From Ferrimonas balearica (GTDB lineage Bacteria > Pseudomonadota > Gammaproteobacteria > Enterobacterales > Shewanellaceae), in the NCBI RefSeq assembly GCF_019802055.1, contig NZ_JAHVHW010000005.1:84346-148345 (forward strand): a stretch of DNA of 64,000 nt, read 5' to 3'. Every line of letters begins with the position of its first letter. Within the stretch, counting starts at the first letter, position 1. The notes under the pieces are model-generated. The model searched no databases and was not told the DNA's origin. It worked only from the letters and a program-made list of their open reading frames with translations. Position numbers and translations under genes: made by a program. This document shows, one piece after another, positions 16,596 through 25,387 of the stretch.

Positions 16596-16624
16596 AAAAA
16601 AAGCCGGCAGGGTGCCGGCTTTTC
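16596..16624 (-). terminator. Rho-independent terminator of yicC
   Basis: An 11-base stem (16599-16609 with 16613-16623) is followed on the minus strand by a run of T residues. It lies 15 bases beyond the yicC stop and separates yicC from the exopolysaccharide operon downstream. Confidence 0.85.
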
Positions 16625-16638
16625 GAGGAATCACCCGT

Positions 16639-17499
16639 TCACTCGATGTTTTGGATCTGCTCGCGCATCTGCTCAATCAGCACTTTCAGTTCCACTGCGG
16701 CGGCGGTGATGTCGGCGCTGATCGATTTGGAGGCCAGGGTGTTCGACTCCCGGTTGAACTCCTGCATCATAAAGTCGAGGCGACGGCCACAGGCGCCACC
16801 CTTCTTCAGGATCTTACGGGTTTCCGCAACGTGAGCATCCAGGCGGTCCAGCTCTTCCGCGACGTCGATCTTCTGAGCCATCAGAATCATCTCCTGCTCC
16901 AGACGAGCCGGGTCGAGATCCTCTTTGATGTCTGCCAGACGGTCGGTAAGACGCTGACGCTGCCACTCCAGAATCTGTGGCATCCGCTCGCGAACGTAGG
17001 CGGATTGGGTGCTGATCCCTTCCAGGCGCTGCAGGATCAGGGCTTCCAGTGCTTGACCCTCGGAGGCGCGGGCGTCGACAAAGTCGTCCACCACGTCGTT
17101 GAACTTGGCCAGCAGGTCCTGACTGATCTTGTCCATGTCCTGCTCGCCGCCCTCCAGTACACCGGGCCACTTAAGCAGGTCCACCAGCTGAATCTGACCG
17201 ATGCCGGCCATGGTGTGCAGGTGCTGTGCTTTTTCGATCAGCTGGCGGGCCAGGGACTCGTTCATATTGAGCGTGTCGACCTGTTGCGCCAGGTCAAAGC
17301 GCAGATTGACCTCCACCTTGCCCCGGGTCAGACGTTGACGCAGACGTTCGCGCAGTACCGGCTCCAAACCCCGCATCTGTTCAGGAAGACGCAGATAGGT
17401 TTCCAGGTAGCGTTGGTTTACGGAGCGAATCTCCCAGGAGGCGGTGCCCCAGTCGGCTTTCAGTTCACCGCGGCCGTAGGCGGTCATGCTGTGGATCAT
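16639..17499 (-). CDS. yicC: YicC-family endoribonuclease
   Basis: This 286-residue protein has the family N-terminus MIHSMTAYGRGELKADWG and SVNQRYLETYLRLPEQ. The C-terminal region FMMQEFNRESNTLASKS also fits. I chose ATG 17499, which gives the usual MI-SMTAY start and the usual length of about 287, over earlier in-frame codons. YicC homologs are RNases; in E. coli YicC has been linked to decay of the small RNA RyhB. Here rph is still near, but four lipoprotein genes lie between them. The gene ends at a terminator. Confidence 0.93.
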   Translation of the reverse strand: MIHSMTAYGRGELKADWGTASWEIRSVNQRYLETYLRLPEQMRGLEPVLRERLRQRLTRGKVEVNLRFDLAQQVDTLNMNESLARQLIEKAQHLHTMAGIGQIQLVDLLKWPGVLEGGEQDMDKISQDLLAKFNDVVDDFVDARASEGQALEALILQRLEGISTQSAYVRERMPQILEWQRQRLTDRLADIKEDLDPARLEQEMILMAQKIDVAEELDRLDAHVAETRKILKKGGACGRRLDFMMQEFNRESNTLASKSISADITAAAVELKVLIEQMREQIQNIE

Positions 17500-17564
17500 G
17501 GTAAGGGTGCCCATTCGTGAAGTGCTGCCCAAGTATACCGATTCGCGTGGGCCCTTGATAGACG

Positions 17565-17588
17565 AAAGCCCACCGGGAGGTGGGCTTT
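17565..17588 (-). terminator. Terminator-like hairpin after the DUF799 lipoprotein gene
   Basis: A perfect 10-base stem (17565-17574 and 17579-17588) with a 4-base loop lies between the DUF799 stop and the yicC start. The T-run after it is short, so it may be a weak terminator. Confidence 0.6.
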
Positions 17589-17603
17589 GAGAGATGGCCA
17601 GAA

Positions 17604-18257
17604 TCAGTTTTTCGCGGCTTTAACCGGCATGTAGGGGCCGGTTGGTATCGCCGTGTAGGGTCCGGCTATCACGTCGTTGTTGGCCTGCCGCGTCAACGGC
17701 ATGTAGTTGGGTGCGGCGCGCTCAATTGCCGCGGTAATGGCGCTGGCCAGCAGGTCCGCGAGGGGATCGCCGGTGGAGCCGCCATCGGGTGAATAGGTCA
17801 TCTGCTTGATGGTTTTCCACAGAGTTTCGCCGGTGTGAGCGCTGCGGATCTCGTACTCGAATTCAACAATGGTGGTGGTCGACAGCAGCACGTACTGCGA
17901 GTCCCATTTGTTGATCGTTACGTACAGTACCGCATCCGTACCAAACAGCGTTTGATAGCGCTGGGTGGGCAGGGCATGCATCTCGGTGGGCTCTGCGATC
18001 CCTTCCCCTTCCATGATCATCTTGACCGTGTTGACCGGAAAGACATAGTAGCCTCGTTCCGCCAACGGTCTGGAGATGGTGGAGAGAAAGTAACCGGGGG
18101 CATCCACATCCACAGAGTGGTTCACTGGCGGCAGCACCAGAATGGAGCGTGGGGCCTCGGCCTGAAACGCGGAGGTGTCCATTGCCGTGGGCGATTGCGT
18201 GGCGCAACCGCTCAGGATCAGCAGCAGAAGCGGACAGAGGGACTTAATCCATCGCAT
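17604..18257 (-). CDS. DUF799/GNA1162-family lipoprotein
   Basis: This 217-residue lipoprotein has the lipobox LILSGCATQ near residue 15, then RSILVLPPVNHSVDVDAPGY, typical of the DUF799 (GNA1162) family. The start ATG 18257 lies inside the end of the DUF4810 gene (14-base overlap) and gives a proper signal peptide; the longer frame adds residues without one. GNA1162-type proteins are encoded with DUF4810 and CsgG-like genes, as here, and their role in the envelope is not settled. Confidence 0.87.
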   Translation of the reverse strand: MRWIKSLCPLLLLILSGCATQSPTAMDTSAFQAEAPRSILVLPPVNHSVDVDAPGYFLSTISRPLAERGYYVFPVNTVKMIMEGEGIAEPTEMHALPTQRYQTLFGTDAVLYVTINKWDSQYVLLSTTTIVEFEYEIRSAHTGETLWKTIKQMTYSPDGGSTGDPLADLLASAITAAIERAAPNYMPLTRQANNDVIAGPYTAIPTGPYMPVKAAKN

Positions 18258-18624
18258 TGGTCGGTTCCTCGCTGGCGCTGTTGGACGGCAGGCGTCGCTC
18301 AAGGTTGGTGATGAGTGCGGTCATCAGGGCTTTGCTCTCGGGCCAGGTGTCGCGCTCGACGCCGTACCAGTGGATGGCCTGCTCAACGTCGCCAGCCTGA
18401 AGGTAGGCGCTGCCGAGTTCGGCGTAGATCCCCGGTGCCACCGGCTTGCCTCCCGCTTCGATGGTCCGTTGCAGACTCTCGACGTACACCTTGAACTCTT
18501 CCGGTGACGACTGCTGCTTATACAGCGCCTGCTCGTACTCGCCCCACTGGTACAGCTCCTGCTGGGTGGCACACCCCACCAGGAGCAGACTCAGCAAAAT
18601 GGAAAGAAACGTGGTTTTTTTCAT
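18244..18624 (-). CDS. DUF4810-family lipoprotein
   Basis: This 126-residue lipoprotein has the signal LSILLSLLLVGCATQQELYQ. The mature part holds YQWGEYEQALYKQQSSPEEF and a TPR-like helical hairpin (YAELGSAYLQAGDVEQAIHW), which fits DUF4810. It overlaps the DUF799 gene by 14 bases and follows the small lipoprotein gene by 6 bases, so the four genes are probably one operon. Confidence 0.87.
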   Translation of the reverse strand: MKKTTFLSILLSLLLVGCATQQELYQWGEYEQALYKQQSSPEEFKVYVESLQRTIEAGGKPVAPGIYAELGSAYLQAGDVEQAIHWYGVERDTWPESKALMTALITNLERRLPSNSASEEPTNAMD

Positions 18625-18630
18625 GGGCTT

Positions 18631-18930
18631 TTACTGAATCTTGATGGTTGAGATGAGGTTGCCGTCGACGTAGACCTTTTTCTCGAATACCACTTCGCCG
18701 TTTCGGATGATGGAGACAAGGTGCGTGCCCTCCTTCACAGGGATGGTGAGGGTCTCCGGCTCCTGGAAGCGATGCAGCGGACCAAGCTCCTGGCCGTTGA
18801 TGACCACCAGATCATCCGGTTGCCCGCCCTGCAGCAGGAGTTGCGGTTGTTCAGGGGCGGACTGAAGGGTGGAGTTCGGAGCGCAACCCACCGTTAGCAT
18901 GACAAATAACACCATAAGGACATGTTTCAT
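18631..18930 (-). CDS. Small lipoprotein of the CsgG operon
   Basis: This 99-residue lipoprotein has the signal VLFVMLTVGCAPNSTLQ. The mature part looks beta-rich (LTIPVKEGTHLVSIIRNGEV and VFEKKVYVDGNLISTIKIQ), similar to PEGA-type repeats. It has no firm family assignment. It is an extra gene compared with the usual CsgG-DUF4810-DUF799 trio and lies between csgG (10-base gap) and the DUF4810 gene. Confidence 0.75.
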   Translation of the reverse strand: MKHVLMVLFVMLTVGCAPNSTLQSAPEQPQLLLQGGQPDDLVVINGQELGPLHRFQEPETLTIPVKEGTHLVSIIRNGEVVFEKKVYVDGNLISTIKIQ

Positions 18931-18940
18931 GACTGGCTCC

Positions 18941-19879
18941 TCACTCTGCCGTGATAATCAGCTTGGCGATGTCCTGGCCCTCAATGGAACCGGACAATAC
19001 GGTAGCAACGCTGCCTTCATTGGTTTCGTTGTCGCCAAAGGTACTGGCGACCCGGATGCGCGCGATCTCGGTGCCCGGCAGGGAGATGACAAACCCGGTT
19101 TGCGGGGATTTCACCGCTTTGCCCTGGGTTTTGACCACCAGTTCCTGACCGGGGTTGATCCCCTGGCTGGTGCCGCCGGAGATGAACACCGCATCGTCCT
19201 GAATGTCGAGAATGTAGGTTTCCCACGGGCGATCCATCAGTTTCCCGACCAGGCCGCTCATCACTTCGCTCAGTGCGGCATTGATGGCCTTATCGTTGAG
19301 CGTGGCGTCGTATTCAGCACGGCTGCCGAATCCCATGACGGATTCCGATTCCAGCGTGGCCTCGGCACTGCCGGAGGTTGAAAAGAACACATGGCCGGTT
19401 TTCACGTCCACCAGACGCAGCTCCACCTTGGCGTAGGCGGTCTGGGCTTTGGTGGATGACAGGAAGCCCCGTTCGCCGGTGGTGCGTCGTCCGAACTCAG
19501 TGAGAGAGCCCAGAATCAGTGTGTCGACGCCGACCAGTTGATTGTCCTGATTGGTCAGCGCCTGCTCGGCCTGGATCTTGTCGATGTCCGGGCGCTCAAA
19601 GACGAGGAAGTGCTGACTTTCCACCAGTTTGGCGGCCAGCATGTCGGAGACCTGCTTGCCCAGGGGATCGTTACTGTTGTCGTACAGGAGGGAGCGCCCG
19701 TAGTTGGTTTCGTTGCTGACCCGACCGATGGCGATCTTCCGTTTCAGGGTCGGGGACGTTGGTGAAGCGACCTCGTTGGCGACGGGGGCGATGGGGGCAA
19801 CGGTGGGCGGTGGGGTGGCGGTTGCACAGCCTCCCAGCGCAACAGCAAAAGCGGCGATGACTAGCGAACGATTTGACAT
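18941..19879 (-). CDS. CsgG-family outer-membrane lipoprotein
   Basis: This 312-residue protein has the lipobox ALGGCATAT (near residue 18). The mature part begins with PTLKRKIAIGRVSNETNYGR and contains DMLAAKLVESQHFLVFERPD and GSLTEFGRR, the CsgG/HfaB fold. CsgG forms a secretion channel for curli, but no csgE, csgF or curlin gene is near, so this belongs to the family of CsgG proteins paired with DUF4810 and DUF799. ATG 19879 has a GGAG site 8 bases upstream; the earlier in-frame ATG does not. First gene of a four-gene operon divergent from rph. Confidence 0.88.
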   Translation of the reverse strand: MSNRSLVIAAFAVALGGCATATPPPTVAPIAPVANEVASPTSPTLKRKIAIGRVSNETNYGRSLLYDNSNDPLGKQVSDMLAAKLVESQHFLVFERPDIDKIQAEQALTNQDNQLVGVDTLILGSLTEFGRRTTGERGFLSSTKAQTAYAKVELRLVDVKTGHVFFSTSGSAEATLESESVMGFGSRAEYDATLNDKAINAALSEVMSGLVGKLMDRPWETYILDIQDDAVFISGGTSQGINPGQELVVKTQGKAVKSPQTGFVISLPGTEIARIRVASTFGDNETNEGSVATVLSGSIEGQDIAKLIITAE

Positions 19880-19992
19880 CGGTGATCTCCATGTCATTGA
19901 TGGACAAATCGATTCTATGGCCTGGCACCCTGCTCAATCAATGAGCAATTGCTTTGGAACCGTACAGACTCTGTAAGCTCGTCGCCTTTGGT

Positions 19993-20023
19993 TTGGCACC
20001 AGCCGGTCGAGTCCCGCTATAAT
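19993..20023 (+). promoter_or_regulatory. Putative rph-pyrE promoter
   Basis: A perfect TATAAT at 20018-20023 is preceded by TTGGCA at 19993-19998 with a 19-base spacer. It lies 33 bases upstream of the rph start. The long spacer makes the -35 assignment less certain than the -10. Confidence 0.55.
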
Positions 20024-20056
20024 GGCCGCCACTTTTCCACAGAGCAGGTTAACGAT

Positions 20057-20776
20057 ATGCGTTCAAACGGCAGAGCGGCGGGTCAGGTGCGCCCGGTTTC
20101 CATCACCCGAAACTTTACCGCACACGCGGAAGGGTCCGTGCTGGTGGCCTTTGGCAACACCAAGGTGATCTGTACCGCTTCCGTTGAGGAAGGGGTACCG
20201 CGTTTTCTGCGTGGGAAAGGGCAGGGGTGGGTAACCGCCGAATACGGCATGCTGCCCCGGGCGACCCACAGCCGCAACGACCGCGAAGCGGCACGCGGCA
20301 AACAGAGTGGTCGCACTATGGAGATTCAGCGCCTGATTGGCCGCAGCCTGCGTGCTGCGATGGATCTGAAGGCGCTGGGCGAAGTGACCATCACCATCGA
20401 CTGTGACGTGATCCAGGCGGATGGGGGCACCCGTACTGCCGCCATTACCGGCGCTTGTGTCGCGCTGATGGACGCCATCGATTACCTCAAAGGTAAGGGG
20501 CTGATTAAGGTGAGCCCGCTGAAGCAGCAGATTGCGGCCATCTCCGTGGGCATTGTGGGTGAGCATGCGGTGTGCGACCTGGATTACCCGGAAGACTCCA
20601 GTGCAGAAACCGATATGAACGTGGTGATGACCGAAGACGGTCGCATCATTGAGGTGCAGGGTACCGCCGAAGGCGAGCCTTTCACCCATGACCAGATGCT
20701 GGAGATGATGGCTCTGGCCAAAACTGGCGTTGACCAGCTGATCGCCGCCCAGAAAGCGGCATACAACAACAATTGA
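20057..20776 (+). CDS. rph: Ribonuclease PH
   Basis: This 239-residue 3'-5' phosphorolytic exonuclease trims tRNA precursors. The start [20 protein letters not shown] and [19 protein letters not shown] are diagnostic. [20 protein letters not shown] carries the phosphate-binding and catalytic region. Length is normal and the frame is intact, unlike the truncated rph of E. coli K-12. The ATG at 20057 gives the family N-terminus; upstream codons in frame are not conserved. It is followed by pyrE through an attenuator. Confidence 0.97.
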   Translation: MRSNGRAAGQVRPVSITRNFTAHAEGSVLVAFGNTKVICTASVEEGVPRFLRGKGQGWVTAEYGMLPRATHSRNDREAARGKQSGRTMEIQRLIGRSLRAAMDLKALGEVTITIDCDVIQADGGTRTAAITGACVALMDAIDYLKGKGLIKVSPLKQQIAAISVGIVGEHAVCDLDYPEDSSAETDMNVVMTEDGRIIEVQGTAEGEPFTHDQMLEMMALAKTGVDQLIAAQKAAYNNN

Positions 20777-20790
20777 TAATCTCTGATAAA

Positions 20791-20818
20791 CGCGGCCCCT
20801 TTGAGGGCCGCGTCTTTG
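20791..20818 (+). promoter_or_regulatory. rph-pyrE intercistronic hairpin, probable attenuator
   Basis: An 8-base perfect GC-rich stem (20791-20798 and 20805-20812) followed by a short T-rich run lies between the rph stop and the pyrE Shine-Dalgarno. In E. coli the corresponding terminator mediates UTP-sensitive attenuation with translation of rph. The position and shape fit the same control; the T-run here is imperfect. Confidence 0.65.
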
Positions 20819-20834
20819 TACCCAGGAGTCCGAC

Positions 20835-21476
20835 GTGAAAGCCTATCAAAAAGCCTTTATTGAATTTGCCCTTGAGCGCCAGGTGCTGCGTTTTGGTGAG
20901 TTCACCCTTAAGTCCGGCCGTACCAGCCCCTACTTCTTTAACGCGGGCCTGTTTAACCGTGGTTCTGACCTGGCCAAGCTGGGCCGTTTCTACGCGGCGG
21001 CGCTGGCGGATTCCGGCATTGAGTTTGATCTGCTGTTTGGCCCCGCTTACAAGGGCATTCCGATCGCTACCACCACCGCCGTGGCGCTGGCGGACCACCA
21101 TGAGATGGATCTGCCCTACTGCTTCAACCGCAAAGAAGCTAAAGACCATGGTGAAGGTGGCAACCTGGTGGGCGCGGAGCTGAAGGGCAAAGTGATGCTG
21201 GTGGACGATGTGATCACCGCCGGCACCGCAATTCGTGAGTCGATGGAGATCATTCAGCACAACGGCGCCGAGCTGGCGGGCGTGCTGATCGCACTGGATC
21301 GTCAGGAGAAGGGCAAGGGCGAACTCTCCGCGATTCAGGAAGTGGAGCGTGACTTTGGCTGCCAGGTGGTGTCCATCGTTACCCTGACCGACCTAATCAG
21401 CTACCTGGCGGAGCAGCCGGGCCGCGAAGCGGAACTGGCGGCGGTAAAAGCCTACCGTGAGCAGTACGGCATCTGA
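20835..21476 (+). CDS. pyrE: Orotate phosphoribosyltransferase
   Basis: This 213-residue enzyme joins orotate to PRPP in pyrimidine synthesis. Key motifs are [17 protein letters not shown] near residue 22 and the PRPP-binding loop [14 protein letters not shown] at about 120-133. Length is typical. The start is a GTG at 20835 with AGGAG 6 bases upstream; no ATG is available at this position. It lies directly after the attenuator hairpin and ends at a strong bidirectional terminator. Confidence 0.97.
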   Translation: MKAYQKAFIEFALERQVLRFGEFTLKSGRTSPYFFNAGLFNRGSDLAKLGRFYAAALADSGIEFDLLFGPAYKGIPIATTTAVALADHHEMDLPYCFNRKEAKDHGEGGNLVGAELKGKVMLVDDVITAGTAIRESMEIIQHNGAELAGVLIALDRQEKGKGELSAIQEVERDFGCQVVSIVTLTDLISYLAEQPGREAELAAVKAYREQYGI

Positions 21477-21490
21477 GTTCAGATGAAACA

Positions 21491-21518
21491 AAAAAACGCG
21501 CCAATCGGCGCGTTTTTT
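21491..21518. terminator. Bidirectional terminator between pyrE and slmA
   Basis: The 7-base GC stem (21496-21502 and 21507-21513) has A6 before it and T6 after it, so it can act on both strands. It serves pyrE on the plus strand and slmA on the minus strand. Confidence 0.9.
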
Positions 21519-21531
21519 ATTGGGCTGACAC

Positions 21532-22125
21532 TCAGCTCTGCAGCAACTGGCGCTGGATAAAGGCCCACTGCTCAGAGAAGTTTTTGGTGGGCAGCTCTTT
21601 AAACTCACTGCGCACAAACTGAGCGATACGGCCCTCAGCCCAGGACAGCAGCAGGTTGGCCAGCATCCCCTCTTCAAGGTAGAAACCCTGGCCCTCGCGC
21701 AGGCTCTTTTCGCGCAGCGCTTGCTTCAGGTTGGTTTCCACCTTGTTGAACAGCAGATTGATGCGACCGCGCAGACGGTCCTGTTCGCCGGTGAGGGCGT
21801 CGCCGGTCAGCAACCGGGTGATGCCCGGGTTGCGCTCGGCGAAGGTCAGCAGCAGTTGCAGCATCAGCTGACAGCGCACCATGGTGTCCTTCTCCTCCTG
21901 CATCACCAGATTGATGCGGGACAGCAGGGATTCTTCGATGAACTCAATCAGCCCTTCGAACATCCGCGCTTTGGAGGGGAAATGGCGGTACAGTGCCGCC
22001 TCGGATACGCCGACTTCCGCCGCCAGTTTTGCCGTGGTGATCCGCTGTCCCGGAGAAGTTTCCAGCATCCGGGCCAGGCATTGAAGGATGTGTTCGCGGC
22101 GGTTTTTCTTGTTGTTGGTTGCCAT
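21532..22125 (-). CDS. slmA: Nucleoid occlusion factor SlmA
   Basis: This 197-residue TetR-family DNA-binding protein keeps FtsZ rings from forming over the nucleoid. The helix-turn-helix is [19 protein letters not shown] at about residues 35-55, with [18 protein letters not shown] after it. Start ATG 22125 gives [12 protein letters not shown] and the family length; the longer frame has no support. The next gene upstream on the strand is dut (19-base gap), which is the conserved order dut-slmA. Confidence 0.96.
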   Translation of the reverse strand: MATNNKKNRREHILQCLARMLETSPGQRITTAKLAAEVGVSEAALYRHFPSKARMFEGLIEFIEESLLSRINLVMQEEKDTMVRCQLMLQLLLTFAERNPGITRLLTGDALTGEQDRLRGRINLLFNKVETNLKQALREKSLREGQGFYLEEGMLANLLLSWAEGRIAQFVRSEFKELPTKNFSEQWAFIQRQLLQS

Positions 22126-22144
22126 CGTGGCAGCAAGCTCCGTC

Positions 22145-22603
22145 TTACAGGGTCCCTGAGTGACCAAAGCCCCCTTCACCGCGGGAAGAGGCGTCAAAAT
22201 CATCCACCAACTTGAACGCGGCCTGCACGACAGGCAGGAACACCAGCTGAGCGATGCGCTCGCCCGGGTTCATGGTGAAGCTGTCCTGGCCACGGTTCCA
22301 AACCGATACAAACAGCTGGCCCTGGTAATCGGAGTCGATCAGGCCGACCAGGTTACCCAGCACGATGCCGTGCTTATGGCCCAGGCCGGAGCGGGGCAGG
22401 ATGGTGGCCGCGAGGCCCGGGTCGCCGATGTGGATAGCCAGACCGGTAGGCACCAGCTCGGTTTGGCCCGGTGCCAGAGTCAGTGGGGTGTCCAGCATGG
22501 CGCGCAGATCCATGCCAGCGGAACCCGGAGTTGCGTAATCGGGCAGGGGCCATTCACTTCCCAGACGGGAATCGAGGATCTTCAGTTCAATCGGCGTTTT
22601 CAT
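22145..22603 (-). CDS. dut: dUTP pyrophosphatase
   Basis: This 152-residue trimeric enzyme hydrolyses dUTP to dUMP. All motifs are present: [57 protein letters not shown] and the C-terminal [12 protein letters not shown]. Its ATG overlaps the coaBC stop (ATGA at 22600-22603), so translation is coupled. Confidence 0.97.
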   Translation of the reverse strand: MKTPIELKILDSRLGSEWPLPDYATPGSAGMDLRAMLDTPLTLAPGQTELVPTGLAIHIGDPGLAATILPRSGLGHKHGIVLGNLVGLIDSDYQGQLFVSVWNRGQDSFTMNPGERIAQLVFLPVVQAAFKLVDDFDASSRGEGGFGHSGTL

Positions 22604-23802
22604 CGGCAGGCTAGGTGGTCCGCAATGGTGTCTAACATCAATCGTGCCTGTTGCCCTTTATCACTGTGACCGAGGCTCTTCTGGCCATCGGCCCAGTACA
22701 GGGTCAGGGCGTTATGGTTGGCATTGAATCCCTGATCCGGCTTGGACACGTCGTTGGCGGCGATAAGATCCAGCCCTTTACGGGCCAATTTATCGCGGGC
22801 GTATTGTTCCACATTATCCGTTTCAGCGGCAAACCCCACGGTAAAGGGACGGGGCTGCTGTTGGGCGACGGTGGCCAGAATATCCGGGTTGCGAACCAGT
22901 TCGACGACCATTCGCTCATTGGACTTCTTGATCTTGTTGTCGGCAACGGCGACAGGACGATAATCCGCCACGGCAGCGCAGCCAATAAAGATGTCCTGGC
23001 CGGGCAGGGCGTTGAGTACCGCCTCAAGCATCTGTTCCGCCGATTCCACATCGATGCGGGTGACGCCGGAAGGGGTGGCGAGGTTCACCGGTCCACTCAC
23101 CAGCGTGACCTCCGCACCCAGCGCGGTAGCCTGTTCTGCCAGAGCAAAGCCCATCTTCCCGGAGCTGTGGTTGGAGAGAAAGCGCACCGGGTCAAGGGCT
23201 TCCCGGGTGGGGCCGGCGGTCAGCAGCAGCTTTTTGCCAGCCAGAGGTTTGGGCCCATCGTTCAGCGCTGCAACGGTGGCTTCCACGATCGCTTCCGGTT
23301 CCCACATCCGCCCAGGACCCACTTCACCGCAGGCCTGATCGCCACTGTCCGGGCCCCAGAGGGTCACTCCCCGGCGGGCAACCGTTTCCAGATTGGCTTG
23401 GGTGGCGGCATGAAGATACATCTGCTGATTCATGGCCGGAGCCAGGTACACCGGCGCGGTGGTGGCCAGGCAGGCGGTAGTGAGCAGGTCGTCTGCCATG
23501 CCCGCCGCCAGACGGGCGATCAAGTTGGCGCTGGCAGGAGCAACAATCACTGCATCGGCCCAGCGCGCCAGGTCGATATGGCCCATGGCGGATTCGGTGG
23601 CCGGGTCGAGAATATCGTCCACCACCGGATGCCCGGAAACGGCCTGCAGGCTCATCGGCGTGACAAACGCTTTGGCGCCCTTGGTCAGGATCACACGGAC
23701 ATTGGCCCCCTGTTCACGCAGGCGGCGCACCAGGATCGGGGCCTTGTAGGCGGCAATGCCGCCACTGATGCCCAGAAGGATGTTGCGATTCGATAGGCTC
23801 AT
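22600..23802 (-). CDS. coaBC: Bifunctional phosphopantothenoylcysteine decarboxylase/synthase
   Basis: This 400-residue enzyme makes 4'-phosphopantetheine in two steps of CoA synthesis. The CoaC half starts with [20 protein letters not shown] and has [12 protein letters not shown] and [10 protein letters not shown]. The CoaB half has [33 protein letters not shown], and [22 protein letters not shown] 23802 gives the expected length; the longer frame (to 24096) overlaps radC on the other strand and is not supported. Confidence 0.95.
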   Translation of the reverse strand: MSLSNRNILLGISGGIAAYKAPILVRRLREQGANVRVILTKGAKAFVTPMSLQAVSGHPVVDDILDPATESAMGHIDLARWADAVIVAPASANLIARLAAGMADDLLTTACLATTAPVYLAPAMNQQMYLHAATQANLETVARRGVTLWGPDSGDQACGEVGPGRMWEPEAIVEATVAALNDGPKPLAGKKLLLTAGPTREALDPVRFLSNHSSGKMGFALAEQATALGAEVTLVSGPVNLATPSGVTRIDVESAEQMLEAVLNALPGQDIFIGCAAVADYRPVAVADNKIKKSNERMVVELVRNPDILATVAQQQPRPFTVGFAAETDNVEQYARDKLARKGLDLIAANDVSKPDQGFNANHNALTLYWADGQKSLGHSDKGQQARLMLDTIADHLACR

Positions 23803-23816
23803 GCTGTTAGCCGGTT

Positions 23817-23830
23817 GCCCAAAATTGGGC
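23817..23830. promoter_or_regulatory. Small dyad in the coaBC-radC divergent gap
   Basis: A 6-base inverted repeat with a 2-base spacer (23817-23822 and 23825-23830) lies in the 74-base gap between the divergent coaBC and radC genes. It could be a shared operator, but no known motif matches. Confidence 0.25.
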
Positions 23831-23876
23831 CTAAGATAACACAGATATGGGATGAACTCGGCAAGGATGGCTGCCC

Positions 23877-24560
23877 GTGGATGGGAAATCGATAGCCCAG
23901 TGGCCCGCGTCAGAGCGGCCTCGAGAACGTCTACTGAAACAGGGGCCGGAGGCGTTAAGTGACGCCGAATTGCTGGCGATCTTTCTTCGCACCGGCGTGT
24001 CGGGCACCAGTGCTGTGGCGTTGGCTCGTCAGTTACTCGATGAGTTTGGCGATTTGGGTCACTTGTTGAATGCGTCAAAGCAACAATTTTGCGCAATCCG
24101 TGGCCTTGGCGAGGCGAAATACGTACAATTGCATGCCACCTTGGAACTGGCCCGCCGTTACCTAGCGATAGAGTGGCAGCGTGGCGAGCCCTTGAGTTCC
24201 CCCCATGCCGTGCGTGATTACTTGCGTCATCGCCTGCAGGGCCTGGAGGAGGAGCGATTTATGCTGCTGTTACTGGACAGCCAACATCGTGTCATTCAGA
24301 CCGTCGAGTTGTCCCGTGGCACCATTGACGCGGCGCAGGTCTACCCCCGGGAAGTGGTCAAAACCGTTTTGCAGGCGAATGCCGCAGCGGTGATTTTGGC
24401 CCACAATCATCCCTCGGGTGTGGCTGAGCCCAGTCAGGCAGACCGTCATATAACCGGTCGAATCCAGCAGGCTCTGGCTCTGGTGGATGTCACCGTACTT
24501 GACCATCTTGTGGTAGGACGGGGACAAAGTTGCTCCTTTGCCGAACGTGGTTGGCTCTGA
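23877..24560 (+). CDS. radC: RadC/YicR-family JAB-domain protein
   Basis: This 227-residue protein has a helix-hairpin-helix N-terminal part ([20 protein letters not shown]) and a C-terminal JAB/MPN metalloprotease-like domain with [14 protein letters not shown] motif ([19 protein letters not shown]). The DNA-repair role once proposed for RadC is doubtful. The start is GTG 23877 with AAGGA 9 bases upstream. Position next to coaBC and rpmB is the conserved one. Confidence 0.93.
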   Translation: MDGKSIAQWPASERPRERLLKQGPEALSDAELLAIFLRTGVSGTSAVALARQLLDEFGDLGHLLNASKQQFCAIRGLGEAKYVQLHATLELARRYLAIEWQRGEPLSSPHAVRDYLRHRLQGLEEERFMLLLLDSQHRVIQTVELSRGTIDAAQVYPREVVKTVLQANAAAVILAHNHPSGVAEPSQADRHITGRIQQALALVDVTVLDHLVVGRGQSCSFAERGWL

Positions 24561-24586
24561 AAGCCGATCTCGTCGGCGTCGATCGC

Positions 24587-24615
24587 TTGATCTTTATCAG
24601 GCGATCTTGTATAAA
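24587..24615 (+). promoter_or_regulatory. rpmB-rpmG promoter
   Basis: TTGATC at 24587-24592 and TATAAA at 24610-24615 are 17 bases apart. A GC-rich stretch follows the -10, as at stringently controlled ribosomal promoters. It lies 75 bases upstream of rpmB. Confidence 0.75.
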
Positions 24616-24690
24616 ATGCGCCCTTCGTGTGCCTCGGGCGACGGCCATACGAGGCACAGTGATAGCTCGAGCAAAGTTTTGGAGACTGAA

Positions 24691-24927
24691 ATGTCTAAAG
24701 TATGTCAAGTTACTGGCAAGCGCCCGGTAACCGGGAACAACCGTTCCCACGCTAACAACGCTACCAAGCGTCGTTTCCTGCCTAACCTGCAAACCCACCG
24801 TTTCTGGGTTGAAGGTGAAAAGCGTTTCGTTAAGCTGCGTGTTTCCACTAAGGGCATGCGCATTATCGACAAGAAGGGCATCGAAGCTGTTCTGACCGAA
24901 CTGCGCGCCCGTGGCGAAAAGATTTAA
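24691..24927 (+). CDS. rpmB: 50S ribosomal protein L28
   Basis: This 78-residue ribosomal protein has the diagnostic [20 protein letters not shown] and [18 protein letters not shown]. Length is standard. The ATG at 24691 has a GGAG site 7 bases upstream; earlier in-frame codons lie in the promoter. It is followed by rpmG after an 11-base gap. Confidence 0.98.
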   Translation: MSKVCQVTGKRPVTGNNRSHANNATKRRFLPNLQTHRFWVEGEKRFVKLRVSTKGMRIIDKKGIEAVLTELRARGEKI

Positions 24928-24938
24928 GGAGCTGAACG

Positions 24939-25109
24939 ATGGCTAAGAAAGGCATTCGTGAGAAGATCCGCCTGGTTTCCTCTGCTGGTACCGGTCACTT
25001 CTACACCACCGACAAGAACAAGCGTAACATGCCGGAAAAATTCGAGATCAAGAAGTTTGATCCGACCATCCGTCAGCACGTTATGTACAAAGAAGCCAAG
25101 ATCAAGTAA
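24939..25109 (+). CDS. rpmG: 50S ribosomal protein L33
   Basis: This 56-residue protein reads [19 protein letters not shown] and ends with [12 protein letters not shown], which is the gammaproteobacterial L33 without the zinc cysteines. A GGAG site precedes the ATG. It is co-transcribed with rpmB and is followed by a strong terminator. Confidence 0.97.
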   Translation: MAKKGIREKIRLVSSAGTGHFYTTDKNKRNMPEKFEIKKFDPTIRQHVMYKEAKIK

Positions 25110-25130
25110 TTGATTTTTGCCTCTTGCGAA

Positions 25131-25154
25131 AACCCGGCCTTGGCCGGGTTTTTT
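25131..25154 (+). terminator. Terminator of rpmB-rpmG
   Basis: A 9-base GC-rich stem (25131-25139 and 25142-25150) with a 2-base loop is followed by a run of T, 22 bases after the rpmG stop. Confidence 0.9.
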
Positions 25155-25187
25155 GTTATTTGGCGAGTGGGTTTATTAAATAACATC

Positions 25188-25210
25188 ATGCAAATGATAA
25201 TTGTTTGCAT
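25188..25210. promoter_or_regulatory. Fur-box-like palindrome
   Basis: The 23-base region is an inverted repeat with perfect 7-base arms (25188-25194 and 25204-25210). Its central 19 bases (25190-25208) match 13 of 19 positions of the Fur consensus, including an uninterrupted nine-base core. It overlaps the -35 (25205-25210) of a proposed promoter whose -10 is TATGGT at 25228-25233 with a 17-base spacer. Iron repression by Fur would be expected. Confidence 0.6.
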
Positions 25211-25239
25211 CTGGAGCTGGGGCAGAGTATGGTGTTCCT

Positions 25240-25317
25240 GTGATGACAGCAACAACTCATCGCATCCCTGCAAAAACTCACACATTTTCAGCCTTCCTAT
25301 CGGGAGGCTGTTTTTTT
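25240..25317 (+). ncRNA. Candidate Fur-controlled small RNA
   Basis: The stretch from the expected start of transcription after the Fur-box promoter to a rho-independent terminator is about 78 bases. The terminator has a 9-base stem (25289-25297 and 25302-25310, one G-U pair) and T7 (25311-25317). No start codon with a ribosome site or meaningful short frame is visible inside. This layout is that of RyhB-type iron-sparing RNAs, but I see no convincing match to the RyhB core, so homology is not claimed. It could also be a leader of the downstream gene. Confidence 0.45.
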
Positions 25318-25387
25318 AAGTGGCTGACTTTCCTGCCGATAACAGGTTCAATGGAGTTAGGTTCGCCATCTGGCGCGGGAGGCAGGC

